From: Ceratotherium simum simum
Lineage: Eukaryota; Chordata; Mammalia; Perissodactyla; Rhinocerotidae
Reading direction: 5' to 3'
Assembly: GCF_000283155.1 (NCBI RefSeq)
Contig: NW_004454160.1
Location: forward strand, 2,752,937-2,816,936
DNA length: 64,000 bases
Positions 1-11,443 of this stretch are shown one piece after another. Below the pieces are notes generated by a model that saw only the letters and a list, made by a program, of their open reading frames with translations, made no database searches and was not told where the DNA came from. Position numbers and translations under genes: made by a program. Numbering within the stretch: the first letter of the stretch is position 1; each line of letters opens with the position of its first letter.

Positions 1-186
1 ATCCAATCGTCAGTCGAGGGACACTTAGGTTGCTTCCACTTCTTGGCTGTGGTGAATAATGCTGCAATGAACATAGGGGTGCATAAACCTCTTTGGATTG
101 TTGATTTCAGGTGCGTTGGATAGATTCCCAGTAGTGGGATGGCTGGATCATAGGGCATCTCTATTTTTAATTCTTTGAGGAATCTA
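1..186 (-). mobile_element. L1 fragment at window edge (ORF2 3' region, antisense)
   Basis: The plus strand reads as the reverse complement of the L1 ORF2 C-terminal region. The blocks 'cttaggttgcttccacttc', 'aatgctgcaatgaacatag' and 'gtgggatggctggatcatag' recur in the L1 copies near 5.8, 34.7 and 44.8 kb. Similarity stops around 186. The other end lies outside the window, so the element's full length cannot be judged. No open reading frame survives. Confidence 0.85.
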
Positions 187-539
187 ACAGGAGAGATTTT
201 TAAATGTACAGAGAAAAGAAAGATGTAGAACGTACACAATATGGCCTCCTTTTTTTATAAACAATAAGCCTCCCAAAATCTTACGTGCATAAGTGTGTAT
301 ATTCATATATAAATGATATAAGCACAAAAAACTAAAGAACATTGATTAGTTGGAGAGATGGGGATGCAAAGGGGGTGGAAGGAAGCAAGGCACATGCATG
401 CACACATAGTATTGTAAGGAAAAAAGTGCTCATAATTTTAAAAATCTCACTTATGTAAAATTTTATTTATATATCCAGAGGTGGCATTAAAAATATTTAA
501 CAACCGGTATGGCATAGGTACGGACCAATCAGAACAGAC
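187..539. other. No gene or recognised repeat
   Basis: AT-rich sequence between two L1 fragments. I see no coding frame of note and no recognisable repeat block. Confidence 0.4.
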
Positions 540-797
540 GCTGGCTGGTACATTGTAGGTACTCGCTGAATATTGGCCCTGTTATTTCCCTACACACTTG
601 TGCCTTTATTTCTGTGGGATAGATTCCTAGGAGTTGAATTGCTGGGTCAAAGGGTACATGTACTTCTAATTTTAAAAGAAATTGCCAGATTGCTGTACAG
701 AAAAAGACTGTACCAATTCACATTTCTTCTAGCGATGTATAAGAGTACTTTTTCCCCACATCCCAGCAGCAATGGAGAACGTATCAATCACTAAGCA
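540..797 (-). mobile_element. Ancient L1 (L1M/HAL1-like) 3' region, antisense
   Basis: The blocks 'gggatagattcctaggagt', 'aattgctgggtcaaagggt' and 'tgtaccaattcacatttct' are typical of the antisense 3' part of old mammalian L1M or HAL1 elements. The 73-codon plus-strand frame at 573-794 is a reading of the non-coding strand of this repeat and is not a gene. Divergence is clearly higher than in the younger L1 copies of the window. Confidence 0.65.
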
Positions 798-1489
798 GGG
801 AAATATTCTAAGATAGGCAAGTAGTCTGTCTCTCAGCTGGATGCCTCAGCTGTTGAAAAGAGTGAAAGGAGCTTGTGGTTTTAAGGAAGGTCTCTGACAT
901 GCTAATCTTAAACTCTGAATACTACGTGCTGTAGGGAGAATGTCTACCAGCTGCTCCTGCCTTTCCCCCATGTTAACCCCCACCAGCTCCAGTTTAGGCC
1001 TTGTCCCTTCTTCCTAGGCTGAGGTGATAATTTTATTGCAGCGGATGTTCCTATCTGAGATATGTGGTTCATTTAAAGCTTTTATCCTTAACCCAGAGGA
1101 TTTGGTTCCCTCGGCAAATGGATACCATAATAATTTACTACTTTTTTTTAATAAACCAAAGTTCAAATCTGAAAACTCTAATGACAAGGGCATTGTTGTG
1201 GGTAATGCAGGCTCATAGTCTCCTGTAAACCTGTGTGGAAATGGCAAAGAAGTGAATAGTTTCTCCTTCTGGGATATAAGTATTTGTAATTCTTTGGTTA
1301 GGGTGTTTGGCCCACTGAGCATGCAGAATGCTTAAAGGTAGAGAGGGACAGGGAAGAGATAAATATCATTAAATTTTCAGCATGGTTGATGGGATGGATA
1401 TTATATATTAAAAATATTGAAGTTTTTTTTTTTAAGGGAAATCAAATTTAGTTTTGAATATTGAGTTTCATTTAATAACATTTATTGAG
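798..1489. other. No gene or recognised repeat
   Basis: Two short overlapping frames exist here, 1014-1322 minus and 1024-1218 plus. Neither has a recognisable domain, and they shadow each other. Nothing else can be supported. Confidence 0.4.
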
Positions 1490-2060
1490 AGCCCACTATA
1501 TTCTGGGTACAGAGGATACAGAGATAAATGACATAGCCCTAAGCCCTGAAGACACTCTGAGTCTAGAGCTATAAATGGACAATTAAAGTCTGTTGTGTAA
1601 ATTTTAGTTAAAATGTAAACTCCAGGATACTATAGGACAACAGAAAAAAGATACCTGGTTTTAACTAAGGGGTCCTGGGAGTCTTGCTAGTAATGGTGGT
1701 ATCTGAGTTCATACTGGAAATATTCTGAGTCCAGTGAGATGTAAGGAAAGGGCATTCTGGATGGAAGGAAAGCATGTTTGAAGGCAGGGTGAGTGGAACA
1801 GATGTAGGAAAAGATAAGGGGTCAGGTATAGCTGGAATGTGAGTGAACATGGGGCAGTGGCAAGAAACAGGTTGAAAAGTAGGATCAGGAAAGGTCTTGA
1901 AGCCAAGCTGACAAATTTAGGTTTTACTCTGTAGTTGAGGCAGTGAATTATTGATAAAGCAGGTGAAGGATGACCAAATTTGTATTCAAAATAGATCATG
2001 GACCTTTGTAGGGAAGTTGGATTTGAGAAGGAGAGGTGGTGGGACTGGAGACAGGAGACC
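1490..2060 (-). mobile_element. L2 LINE remnant, antisense
   Basis: It begins with the antisense L2 3' end ('catttattgagagcccacta' followed by a 'gggtacagaggatacagaga' block). It continues through 'agggcattctggatggaagg', a 'ggtcttgaagccaagctgac' block and 'aaagcaggtgaaggatgacc', in the order expected of an antisense L2. It is highly diverged with gaps. The 129-codon minus frame (1709-2098) lies on the L2 sense strand but is too degraded to assign to the reverse transcriptase. Confidence 0.55.
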
Positions 2061-3304
2061 CCATCAGAAGGGGCTGCGAGCAACTTAGCAAGATCCAATA
2101 GGACCGTAAGGCAGAGTAGAGGTAGCTACAAGGCCGCAAGGATACCGGGTGATGCTCCTTCTTGTACCAGGTATCCTTAGGACACCTCTAGTTGTCCCAG
2201 ACTGTCCACTGTAGTGCTCACCCTCCATTCTGCCCTTCTCATCTCATCTCCCCTCATGTTTCTATCTAGCAAAGCTTATCTTTAATAGATATTGGAATAA
2301 GCGATCAATTTGATATTGAATGATGAATAAATCACAGGCTCATTTTAAGAGGTCCACCCTTAATTCTAAATTCTAAGTAAGGTTGCTTAGTTAAAAGGAT
2401 AATTTTTGGCTGTATGAGGGTGTCATTTACACTTCATAGCTGGCCACCTGCTCTGCCTGCTTACAAAACCAGCCTTGTGTAGCATACAGCATGGTTAGAG
2501 GTGAACAGGTGAGATTTTTCTCCCCACCTTTAACAGAGTCTCTATCAGTTTCTTTGGTTATAGAAACCAAAAGCAACTCTGGCTAACTTAAGCAAAAGTG
2601 AAGAAGTTGGGGGTGAGGCAGGGTGAATTTCTTGGAAGGATACACGAGATTTCACAGAAATTGAAGGAAAAAAGTAATCAACCAGGTTGGGGAAGTAAGT
2701 GGCTCCAGGGATCTTTGAGTTAGGAACTGATAAACTGTCCCCCTGGGATACCACCCTAGAGGGGAGTTGGTTTCAATTTAGATTGCACAGGGAAAGCACT
2801 TGATTCCTCAATGTACCCATCCGCTGGTGAGGACAGGATGAGGGTAAGGGGTGCCATGGTTCAATCCCTAGGAAAGTGGAGTCTGTCACCAGAAGAACAG
2901 GAAAGGAATGCTGGGCAGGCAAATACAATAAACACTCACGACAGCATCGTCTTGCTAATTTGTAAACTGAAGGGACTAGAATATTCTAAGCCTTCTTCTT
3001 CCTCTAAACTTTGGAGTTTATGAGTCAAATATAGCTAAGCACCCTTGTATGCTTTTACAAGTCTATGGATATCCCTCATCAATTCTTCCCTTAGTCAGTG
3101 AGATGATTTCAGTTTTAGATGCTTGGCTAGATGGGGTCTGAATAGAACTACCAGTGTTTGCTGGTTATTTCGGATTGGCTTATGGCAACGGCTAGTGTTT
3201 AAGGAATAAAGCTATAAAGGAAATCTTCATAAAGGTGAAAGAAAGGTACAAGTTTCATAGCTTCCCTGCAGCAGAAGATTATTCCAAGAAGTTAGCTTTG
3301 TTTA
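2061..3304. other. No gene; one unassigned repeat-like stretch
   Basis: The part at about 2545-2760 ('ggttatagaaaccaaaagca', 'ggctaacttaagcaaaagtg') resembles a family of old interspersed repeats, and a comparable stretch lies near 23.5-23.85 kb. I cannot name the family. The remainder shows no gene and no recognisable repeat. Confidence 0.35.
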
Positions 3305-3320
3305 AAATATGTGGAATCAA

Positions 3321-3629
3321 GGGCCCGGCCCTGTGGCTTAGCAGTGAAGTGCGCGCACTCCGCTACTGGCAGCCCGGGTTTGGATCCCGGGCGCGCACCG
3401 ACGCGCCACTTGTCGGCCATGCTGAGGCGGCATCCCACATACAGCAACTAGAGGGATGTGCAACTATGACAACTATCTACTGGGACTTTGGCAAGAAAAA
3501 GGGGGAAAAGAAGGAGGAGGATTGGCAATAGATGTTAGCTCAGGGCCAATCTTCCTCAGCAAAAAGAGGAAGATTGGCATGGATGTTAGCTCAGGGCTGA
3601 TCTTCCTCACACACACACAAAAAAAACCC
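3321..3629 (+). mobile_element. ERE1-type SINE, full length
   Basis: This is a full-length tRNA-derived perissodactyl SINE. The head ('ggcccggccctgtggctta') holds the A-box region, and 'ggtttggatcccgggc' covers the B box. The body has 'catacagcaactagagg' and two 'agatgttagctcaggg'-type 3' units, ending in a CA- and A-rich tail. A target-site duplication is visible: 'aaatatgtggaatc' before (3305-3318) and 'aaaatgtggaatc' after (about 3630-3643). The short plus-strand frames within it are not genes. Confidence 0.95.
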
Positions 3630-3643
3630 AAAATGTGGAATCT

Positions 3644-4984
3644 TTAGTTTTCGGGATTTATACTTTCCATTTCAAGACAAAGAATGTACAGGCATGAGGT
3701 TGTTAAAAATACAGTTTTTCCATCTCTGATCAGACAAAATGTTGCCCAAAAGTTAATTACAGCAGAAGCTGCTTAATCAGTCCATATGTTAGTGGTGTGG
3801 CAACTGCCCATAAGGACATTTCCAGAGACCCTCTAACACTGTTCTTCATGGACTCCAGGCAGCCAGGGGCTCTGGCTTGCTGAGACCCTGGCAGCAGCCT
3901 TCACTTGCTTTTTTACAGTAATAACAGATGCCTGGCACCAACTGATGTTTGCCACCAGAAGTTTCTTTCTACTCAAGACCATGAGATGCTTTCTGGCTCT
4001 GTTCCGGCTTCCTCATGGAACTTTTCCTTCTTCATTAGAAATAGGCAGAATCCTAGTGATTTGAGTTCTGGCTTTGATTTGAGAAGTAAATTTCAAGGAA
4101 AAATGGAGTGTGTGCCTTTGATTTCTAACTCTTCTTTTTACTTGTATGTGACTCAAACTGAAATTACCACCCTCTATTATTTTTCCCGTGAATGATTTTT
4201 CACGTGCTTCTAACAAATAGGAAAATAAACTAACCAGCCTGAGAAAACCAGTGTCAGCATTAGAAAACCATGTGTAAGAGCAAATGGAAAACCAACATCC
4301 ACGACTCATAAAAATTAATGCCAGGGTGTGGCACACAGCTGCCCAACTGACGAGAAGAAAGCTATATTGTGAATTGCTGGGGAATTAACTATTATAAGAG
4401 GAGAAGCAGAGTAAGAGTGATTTGAGCTGGTAACATCAGTGAGGAGGATGGCAGGGAAGGAGAGAAGTATTCAAGCATTTGCCTGGGAGTCAGTGGCTTT
4501 CTTTGATACACAGATATTTTTCACCATGGAAATACCCATTCTGTGTTGACTGCAGTGGTTATGACAATAGGTGCTACAGAGATAGGGAAACTAGAGTGTT
4601 CTAAGGAAAAGAAGATTTAGATTTGAGACATCTTGAAGTGCTCTAAGAGGATCTCATTCTAGACACTTGGAACAGGAAATCAGAATTTTATTCAATTATG
4701 AACACTGGACACACTTAAATGATATAAGTCAAAGGTGAAAAAAAAGTGAAACAATGAAAGGTGAAAGAAAGCTGCTTCTCAGACATGGCATATGTCACTT
4801 CTGCTCATATTCATTGGCCAGACAAGTCATGTGGCCAAGCATACCATCAACCGGGAGGGAAATATGCTCTTCCTACCAGTAGAGCTTGGTATAAAGATAC
4901 AGCAAGTATTTTGAACAAATAATTCAATCTACCATATTACTGGTATAATTTCTTTAATTATCATAGATTTTTCTGTTTATTTTT
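3644..4984. other. No gene or recognised repeat
   Basis: Contains short unrecognised frames, the largest being 107 codons at 4013-4336 minus and 96 codons at 3905-4195 plus. They overlap on opposite strands and match no domain I know. No repeat could be named. Confidence 0.35.
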
Positions 4985-5579
4985 CCCCCAGCTTTAGTGA
5001 GATATAATTGACATGATATATTTTACACAATATATATTACACACCATAACACTGTGTAAGTTTAAGATACACAATGTGATGATTTGATATGTGTATATAT
5101 TCTGAAATGTTTACCACAATAAGGTTAGTTAACACATCCTTTACCTCACATAATTACTATTTTGTTGTTGTTGTTATGGTGAGAAAATTAAAGTTCTGCT
5201 CTCACAACAACTTTCAAGTATACAATACAGTATTGTTAACTATAGTCACCATGCTATACCTTAGCTCTCCAGAACTTATTCATCTTATAACTGAAAGTTT
5301 GTACCCTTTGACAAACATCTCCTCATTTCCCCCACCCCTCAGCCCCTGGCAACTACCCTTCTACTCTCTGTTTCCATGAGTTCAATGTTTTTAAGTGAGA
5401 TCATACAGTATTTGTTCTTCTCTGTCTGACATTTCAATTAAATAAATGAGAGATGACCCTCAAGGTCCATCCACGTTATTGTATGGCAGGATTTCCTACT
5501 TTTTAATGGCTGAATAATATTCCATTGTGTGTGTGTATATATATACCACATCTTCTTTATCCATCCATTGATGGGCATT

Positions 5580-5755
5580 TTTTTTTAATTGAGGTAACAT
5601 TGGTTTAACATTGTACGAATTTTAGGTGTACATCATTATATTTCAACTTCTGTGTTGAAATATTGACTACATTGTGTTCATCACCAAACATCTAGTTGCC
5701 ATGCATCACCATAAAAATGTGCCCCTTCACTCCTTTCCCCCTCCCTCACCCCCAT
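5580..5755 (-). mobile_element. Nested L1 3' tail inside the 5.0-8.4 kb L1
   Basis: A short L1 3'-end segment ('ttaattgaggtaacattggt', 'ggtgtacatcattatatttc', 'agttgccatgcatcaccat') interrupts the host L1. Host sequence stops at 'ccattgatgggca' and resumes at 'ttccatgtcttggctactgt'. The T-rich start on the plus strand is the poly(A) tail of an antisense insert. About 12 bases of the host appear lost at the junction. Confidence 0.75.
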
Positions 5756-6391
5756 TCCATGTCTTGGCTACTGTGCATAATGCTGCAATGAACATGAGAG
5801 TGCAGATATCTCTTTGAGATCTTGTTTTCATCTTCTTTGGATACACCTAGAAGTGGAATTGCTGGATTATATGGTAGTTCTACTTCTAACTTTTTGAAGA
5901 ACCTCCATACTGTTTTCCACAGTAGCTGTACCAATCTACATTCTCACCAACAGTGCACCACAGTTCCCCTTTCTCCACATCCTTGCCAGCATTTGTTATC
6001 TCTTGTCTTTTTGATAACAGCCATTCTAACAGGTCTGAGGTGATATCTCATTGTGGTTTTAATTTGCATTTCCTTGATGATTAGTGATATTGAGCACCTT
6101 TTCATGTACTTGTCGGGTATTGTATGTCTTCTTTGGTGAAATACCCATTCAAGTCTTCTGCTCATTTTCTAATCTGGTTGTCTTTTTGCTATTGAGTCAC
6201 ATAAGTTTCTTATACATTAACCATTTATCAGATATATGGTTGGCAAATATTTTCTCTCGTTCCATAGGTTGCCTTTTCATTTTGTTAATTGTTTCTTTTG
6301 CTGTACAAAAGCTTTTTAGTTTGCTATAGTGCCACTTGCTGTTTTTTGCTTTTGTTGCTTATGCTTTTAGTGTCAAATTAAAAAAAAATCA

Positions 6392-6617
6392 GGGCCGGCC
6401 CTGTGGCTTGGTGGTTGAGTGCGCGCGCTGCGATGCTGGTGGCCCGGGTTCGGATCCCGGGTGCGCATCGAGGCACCGCTTCTCCGTTCATCCTGAGGCC
6501 GAGTCCCGCATGCAGCAACTGGAAGGATGTGCAGCTGCGACATGCAACTATCCGCTGGGGCTTTGGGGGGAAAAAAAAAAAAAAAAAAAAATCTTTAAAA
6601 AAAAAAAAAAAAAAAAA
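6392..6617 (+). mobile_element. ERE SINE, 3'-shortened, nested in L1
   Basis: The body (6392-6569) has the ERE head 'gggccggccctgtggcttgg', the B-box area 'ggttcggatcccggg' and the 'atgcagcaactggaaggat' block. It then goes straight into A-runs at 6570-6617 broken by 'tcttt', so the usual 3' half with the 'gatgttagctcagg' units is missing. The flanks are A-rich plus 'tca' on both sides (6381-6391 and up to 6620), consistent with a target-site duplication. L1 sequence resumes directly after it. Confidence 0.93.
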
Positions 6618-7047
6618 TCATTGCCAAGACCAACATCGAAGAGTTTTTCCCTATGTTTCCTTCTAGAAGTTTTATAGTTTCAGGTCTTATGTTTAAGTCC
6701 TTAATCTATTTTGAGTTAATTTTTGTGAGAGGTGTAAGATAGGGGTCCAATTTCATTCTTTTGCATATGAATATCCAGTTTTCAGGACACCATTTATTGA
6801 AGAGACTATCCTTTGCCCATTGAGTATTCTTGGCTCTCTTGTCAAATATTAGTTGAATATATATGTGTGGGTTTATTTCTGGGCTCTCCATTCTGTTTCA
6901 TAGGTCTATGTGTCTGTGTTTATGCCAGTACCATACTGTTTCGATTACTATAACTTTGTAAGATAGTTTAAAATCAGAAAGTTTGATATCTCCAGCTTTA
7001 TTCTTCTTTCTCAATATTACTTTGGATATTCAGGGTCTTTCGGGGTT

Positions 7048-7506
7048 TCAAACGAATTTTAGGATTGCTTTTCCTATTTCTGCAACAAGTGCCATTGGAA
7101 ATTCGATAGGAATTGCATTAAATATATAGATGGCTCTGGGTCGTATGGACATTTTAACAAAATTAATTTTTATGATCCATGAACATGGGATATCTTTCCA
7201 TTTATTTGTGTCTTCTTCAATTTCTTTCATCAATGTCTTATAGTTTTCGGTGTATAGATGATTTATACTTTCTTGGTTAAATCTGTTCCTAAATATTTTA
7301 TTATTTTTGATGCTACTATAAATGAGAGTGATCTTTATATCTTTTTCAAATAGTTTATTGTTAGTATATAGAAACACAACTGATTTTTGTAAGTTGATTT
7401 TGTATTCTGAAACTTTACTGAATTTGATTATTAGTTCTAACAGTTTTTTGGTGGAGTCTTTAGGATTTTCTATATACAAGATCATATAATCAGCAAACAG
7501 AGACAA
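7048..7506 (-). pseudogene. L1 ORF2 reverse-transcriptase fragment, 152 codons
   Basis: This open fragment of L1 ORF2 covers the end of the RT palm and the start of the thumb. Near its start the palm motif reads [13 protein letters not shown]1 reverse transcriptases normally have two adjacent Asp here, so the second catalytic Asp is replaced by Tyr. It is followed by a degenerate KLLELI segment. The initial Met is internal to ORF2 and is not a start. The fragment is a relic within the antisense L1. Confidence 0.8.
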
Positions 7507-8375
7507 TTTTACTTCTTCCTTTCTGATTTGGATGCCTTTTCTTTCTTTTTATTGCCTAATTGTTCTGGCTAGGACTTACAGTACTACATTGACTAGGAAT
7601 GGTGAGAGTGGGCACCCTTGTTTTGTTACTGATCTTAGAGGGAGAGCTTTCAACCTTTCATCCTTGAGTATGATGTGAGCTGTGGGCTTGTCACATATGA
7701 CTTTTACTATGTTGAAGTATGTTCCTTGTATACCCAATCTGCTGAGAGTTTTTTCATGAAAGAATTTTGAATTTTGTCAAATCCTTTTTCTGCATCTATT
7801 ATGAAAATCATATGATTTTTTTTCTTTTATTTATTAATGTAGTGTGTCACATGCCTTATTTTGCATATACTGAACCACACTTGCATCCTAGGGATGAATC
7901 CCACTTGACCATGGTGTATTATCCTTTTAATGTGCTGTTGAATTTGGTTTGTTAGCATTTTGTTGAGAATTTCTACATCTATATTTGACAGAGATATTGG
8001 CCTGTAGTTTTCTTTTCTTGTAGTATCCTTATCTGCCTTTGGTATCAGGGTAATTCTGGGTTGTAAAATGAGTTTAGGAGTGTTCCCTCCTCTTCAATTT
8101 TTTTGGAAGAGTTTGAGAAGAATTAGTATTAGTTCTTCTTTCATTATTTTGTAGAATTCACCCATGAAGCATCTGGTCTGGGGCTTTTCTTTGTTGGGAG
8201 ATTTTTGATTACTGATTCAATCTCCTTACTTGTTATTGTTCTGTTCAGATTTTTTATTTCTTCATGATACAGACTCGGTAAGTTGTATACTTCTAGGAAT
8301 TTATCTTCATTTCTAATTGTTGATCTTGTGGGGGGACAGAGGCTGGGGTCTCCTACTTTGCCATCTTGGTTATGT

Positions 8376-9595
8376 ATTTTTCTAGCAAACTCTTCACCTT
8401 GTCCAAGTTTTCAAATTAACTGAAATAAAGATTTTCATACTATTCTCTTATTTAGTCTTAAATCTTGGTCATATATCTACTATGTCCTCTTTTTCTTAGT
8501 TTTTCTGATTTGTGACTTCTGTTTCTTCTGTGATTAATTTTTCCAGGATTTTGCCTACTATCTTTTCAAATTAAAGTGTTTTGTGGTTCCTATCCTTGGG
8601 ACTTCTGATTTCTATTGTACAAATGTTTACCTTTATCTTTATTGTTCCTGCCTAGTCTATTTTCCTTGGACTTATTTATTATACTTTTTCTAATTCTTAA
8701 AGTTAATCTTTAGCTAATTAATTTTCACTTTCCTTGATATAAGCATTTAGTCTTATATTTCTATTATTTGCTGGATGTCATAGTTTCACTATCGTTCAGT
8801 TCTAAATATTTCATAATTTCCATTTTGACTTCTTTGATCTTTGGGTTTGGAAACATATTTTTGAAATTTCTGAGCAGATTATCATTTTTATTATTGTATT
8901 CTAACTTAATTTCATTGCAGTGGAGATTATTGTATGTATGATACTTAATTTTTTGATATTTGTAGACTCTTGTTTTATGGTCTGATATAAGGTCAATTTT
9001 TGGCAAGAAAAGAGGACATTCTATAATCACTAAGTTTGATATTTTAAATACATATATTTATTGAACATTAATTATTTTCTTCAAATATTCTATATCCTTA
9101 ATCACTTCTTGTCTGTTTGATCTATCATTTCTGATAGAAATATATTTAAATCAGTCACTGGGAATCTGGATTTATGATTTTCTCCTTGTAATTGTCATTT
9201 TTTAAAATATACTTTGTGTCTATGTCATAACTTGCATATAAATTTGAGATTGTTATAGCTTCTTGGTGAATTTTTCTTTTTGTCATTAGATAGTGACTCT
9301 CTTTCCCTCTCATAATGTTCTTTGACTTAAAATGTATTTTGCCTAATATTAATATAGTTACTCCAGCTTTATTTTACTTAACACTGTGTGGTATATAATT
9401 TCCATCTTCTTATTTCCATTTTTTTTTGTTTCTTTATGTTTTAGATTTTTTTTTGTAGCTGGATTTTGTTTTTGCATTCAAACTGAAAATTTCTTTTAGT
9501 TAATTGATTTAGTCCATTTACATTTATTGTGATTGTTGATACATTTGGGTTTTTTCCAACCATCTCATTTTGTAATATTTTTGTTTGTTTGAGGT
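8376..9595 (-). mobile_element. Older L1 segment, antisense (ORF2 N-terminal half)
   Basis: The sequence continues as antisense L1 ORF2 but is more diverged. It runs from 'tgtatttttctagcaaac', through 'tgagcagattatca' and 'ggtctgatataaggtcaatt', to 'ttgatttagtccatttacat' near 9520, moving towards the ORF2 5' end. It directly abuts the 5' start of the younger L1 at 8375, so it probably represents the host element. No matching older 3' part is seen on the far side at 4985. Confidence 0.65.
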
Positions 9596-10895
9596 AGAGT
9601 AAATTAGAATCCAAATCTGCATGAAGGTAAATTGGTGATTATGAGAACAGCACTAGGCTAAATTATCTAATCTTACTTTTCATCTTCCTTTTTCCAGTGA
9701 GTGGATTTTTCTTCCAATCTATCCTTTCACCAAGGGTGTACTTTTTTAGGAACACAAGCACTATGTGTGTTATTTAGTTCTCTTTTTCTCATTTTGGCCC
9801 AAGGCCTTCTTTTCTGTCTCATTTGGCTGCTAAAATTCAAATCCCTATGTGATTGATAAATGCCTCCTGGGTCACGAAGATCAAGTCTAATATTCAGCTT
9901 TCTCTTTTGGTCCTGAACATTTCCTTATTGTAAGTTCAGCTATATATTTAAAAGGATATATGATACATTTTACCCTGCCTTTCTGGGTGTTTTGTGTTAG
10001 AAAGTTTTTCTTTAAGATATGTTATCCACCATATAGCTAGAAATGGAACTGCTGCCAGTTTTTTTTTTTAATTGAAAGTATATCAATGCTTCTTGTCTTT
10101 ATGTTACTTTTTTCTTGGATGTATACATCCTTTAAATTCCTCTACTCCAGCTGCAGCTGCTGGATCCTTGAGAAAACAGACTTGGCACCTCCTAGCAACA
10201 TTTCCCAAGCATTTAACCAAACAAGAGTATGTATATGTACTTGTTCAATTATGAAAAGATCTTCACATATTTCTAGTGTTGGTATGAATTTATATTTTAG
10301 CACCACCACTTAAGCTGTGATATAAACTTTATTTTCCAAATGAGTAATATTGGAATGTTACCAAAGTCCGAACTGCAAAATTCTAAAAACTAAGTTATTT
10401 TTATAAAGTAAGTCATGCACAGTCTTCTTTTCCAGTTTGTGAAAGCTTAAATTTAATTTAGAAATTTGGAAGATCTGTGGTCCCTGTTCTTGAAAGATGC
10501 CTGGTAACAACTATTCTAGTTTGTATATATTTTGGGGAGTGAGATAAAAGTTATTTCTGTTGTAATTTGCAAACCTTAGCAATAATTTCTCAAGGCTCAA
10601 GTTTACATGAAACTTTAAGATGAAATTTGAATGATGTGAACACCAACTATAGAAATTCACATTGATAAGGAAGTCTAGAATCAAATGAACATGCTGAGTT
10701 TATCAATAAGTGGCTGCAGGACAGACAGAAGGTGTAGAACAGTGAAACTGTTTAGTCTCCTTTGTGATTTTACAATCTCACATTTGACCTTTAACAGTTT
10801 CAGTGTAGTATAAATTTTATAAACAATCAAGCATTAGCAGGTACACCAACATTGGGGAGGCCAAACATAGATTTTGACCACTGAATAGTAACAAT
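9596..10895. other. No gene or recognised repeat
   Basis: AT-rich. Two overlapping short plus frames (10072-10254 and 10086-10313) have no recognisable domain. No repeat block could be named. Confidence 0.35.
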
Positions 10896-11030
10896 AGCTA
10901 TGATTTTAGTTATCAATTATTGAGCGGATGCTTTGTGCCAATAACTCAACATACAGCATTGCTCATCCTTTCTGTAACCCTGCAGATAACAAAACAGAGG
11001 CTCAGGAAGGGTAAGTTACGTGCTGCCTTT
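10896..11030 (-). repeat. MIR SINE fragment, antisense
   Basis: 'attattgagcggatgctttg', 'tctgtaaccctgcagataac' and 'acagaggctcaggaagggta' follow the antisense MIR order of 3' tail, then the region opposite the conserved core. The head region is not seen. Confidence 0.55.
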
Positions 11031-11426
11031 CCTTCAGAACTGTTTTTTTCTAAAATTAATTGGCCAAAATTTTGAGAGATATATGCATTTGACAGAGTCT
11101 CTCTAATCAAGGTATTTTGGATGCAACTCTGCAAAGTTGATGGATAACTGTAAACTTTGCTAGAGGCTGGTTGGCTAAGGGATGATGAAATAACTTTGGA
11201 AGTTCATATAACTACAAAGCTTATGAATAATGGAAACTGATCAAATGGCAGTGTTGCCATGGCCACAGTGATGTTCACTCAAGTTCATGTATTATTTTTC
11301 TTTAAAGTTAACAATATTATTGGGAATCTCACTGTCTGTATGCCAAACAAGTACTAAAAAAGTAGAATTTGGAAATTTATGATTGCTGCATACCATAGAT
11401 AGTGTTAGAATTATCTTGGAAGATTA
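11031..11426. other. No gene or recognised repeat
   Basis: Unassigned AT-rich sequence immediately before the target-site duplication of the L1 at 11.44 kb. Confidence 0.4.
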
Positions 11427-11443
11427 AAATATGGATAGGTACA

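Larger units (their letters stand above)
4985..8375 (-). mobile_element. L1 element, antisense, interrupted by two insertions and internally deleted
   Basis: The 3' UTR lies at about 4985-5450 (starting 'cagctttagtgagatataat'). The ORF2 C-terminal region, thumb and reverse-transcriptase parts follow on the minus strand to about 8320. Minus-strand fragments at 5944-6165, 6706-6891 and 7048-7506 read as ORF2. It is cut at about 5580 by another L1 tail and at 6392 by an ERE. At 8324-8375 the minus strand reads like an L1 5' start ('accaagatggcaaagtagg', then 'gaccccagcctctgtccccc'). That start is joined almost directly to mid-ORF2 sequence, so the 5' UTR, ORF1 and early ORF2 appear deleted. Confidence 0.85.

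Noticed and set aside
573..794. 73-codon plus-strand frame at 573-794
   Set aside because: It is the antisense reading of an ancient L1 3' region.
3321..3420. Functional tRNA gene in the ERE head
   Set aside because: A- and B-box-like motifs are inherited by the SINE from its tRNA ancestor. The sequence continues into the SINE body and has no cloverleaf 3' half.
5526..5545. TG/TA dinucleotide run as a special structure
   Set aside because: It is a usual microsatellite at the 'ccattgtgtgtgtgtatata' position found in many antisense L1 copies.
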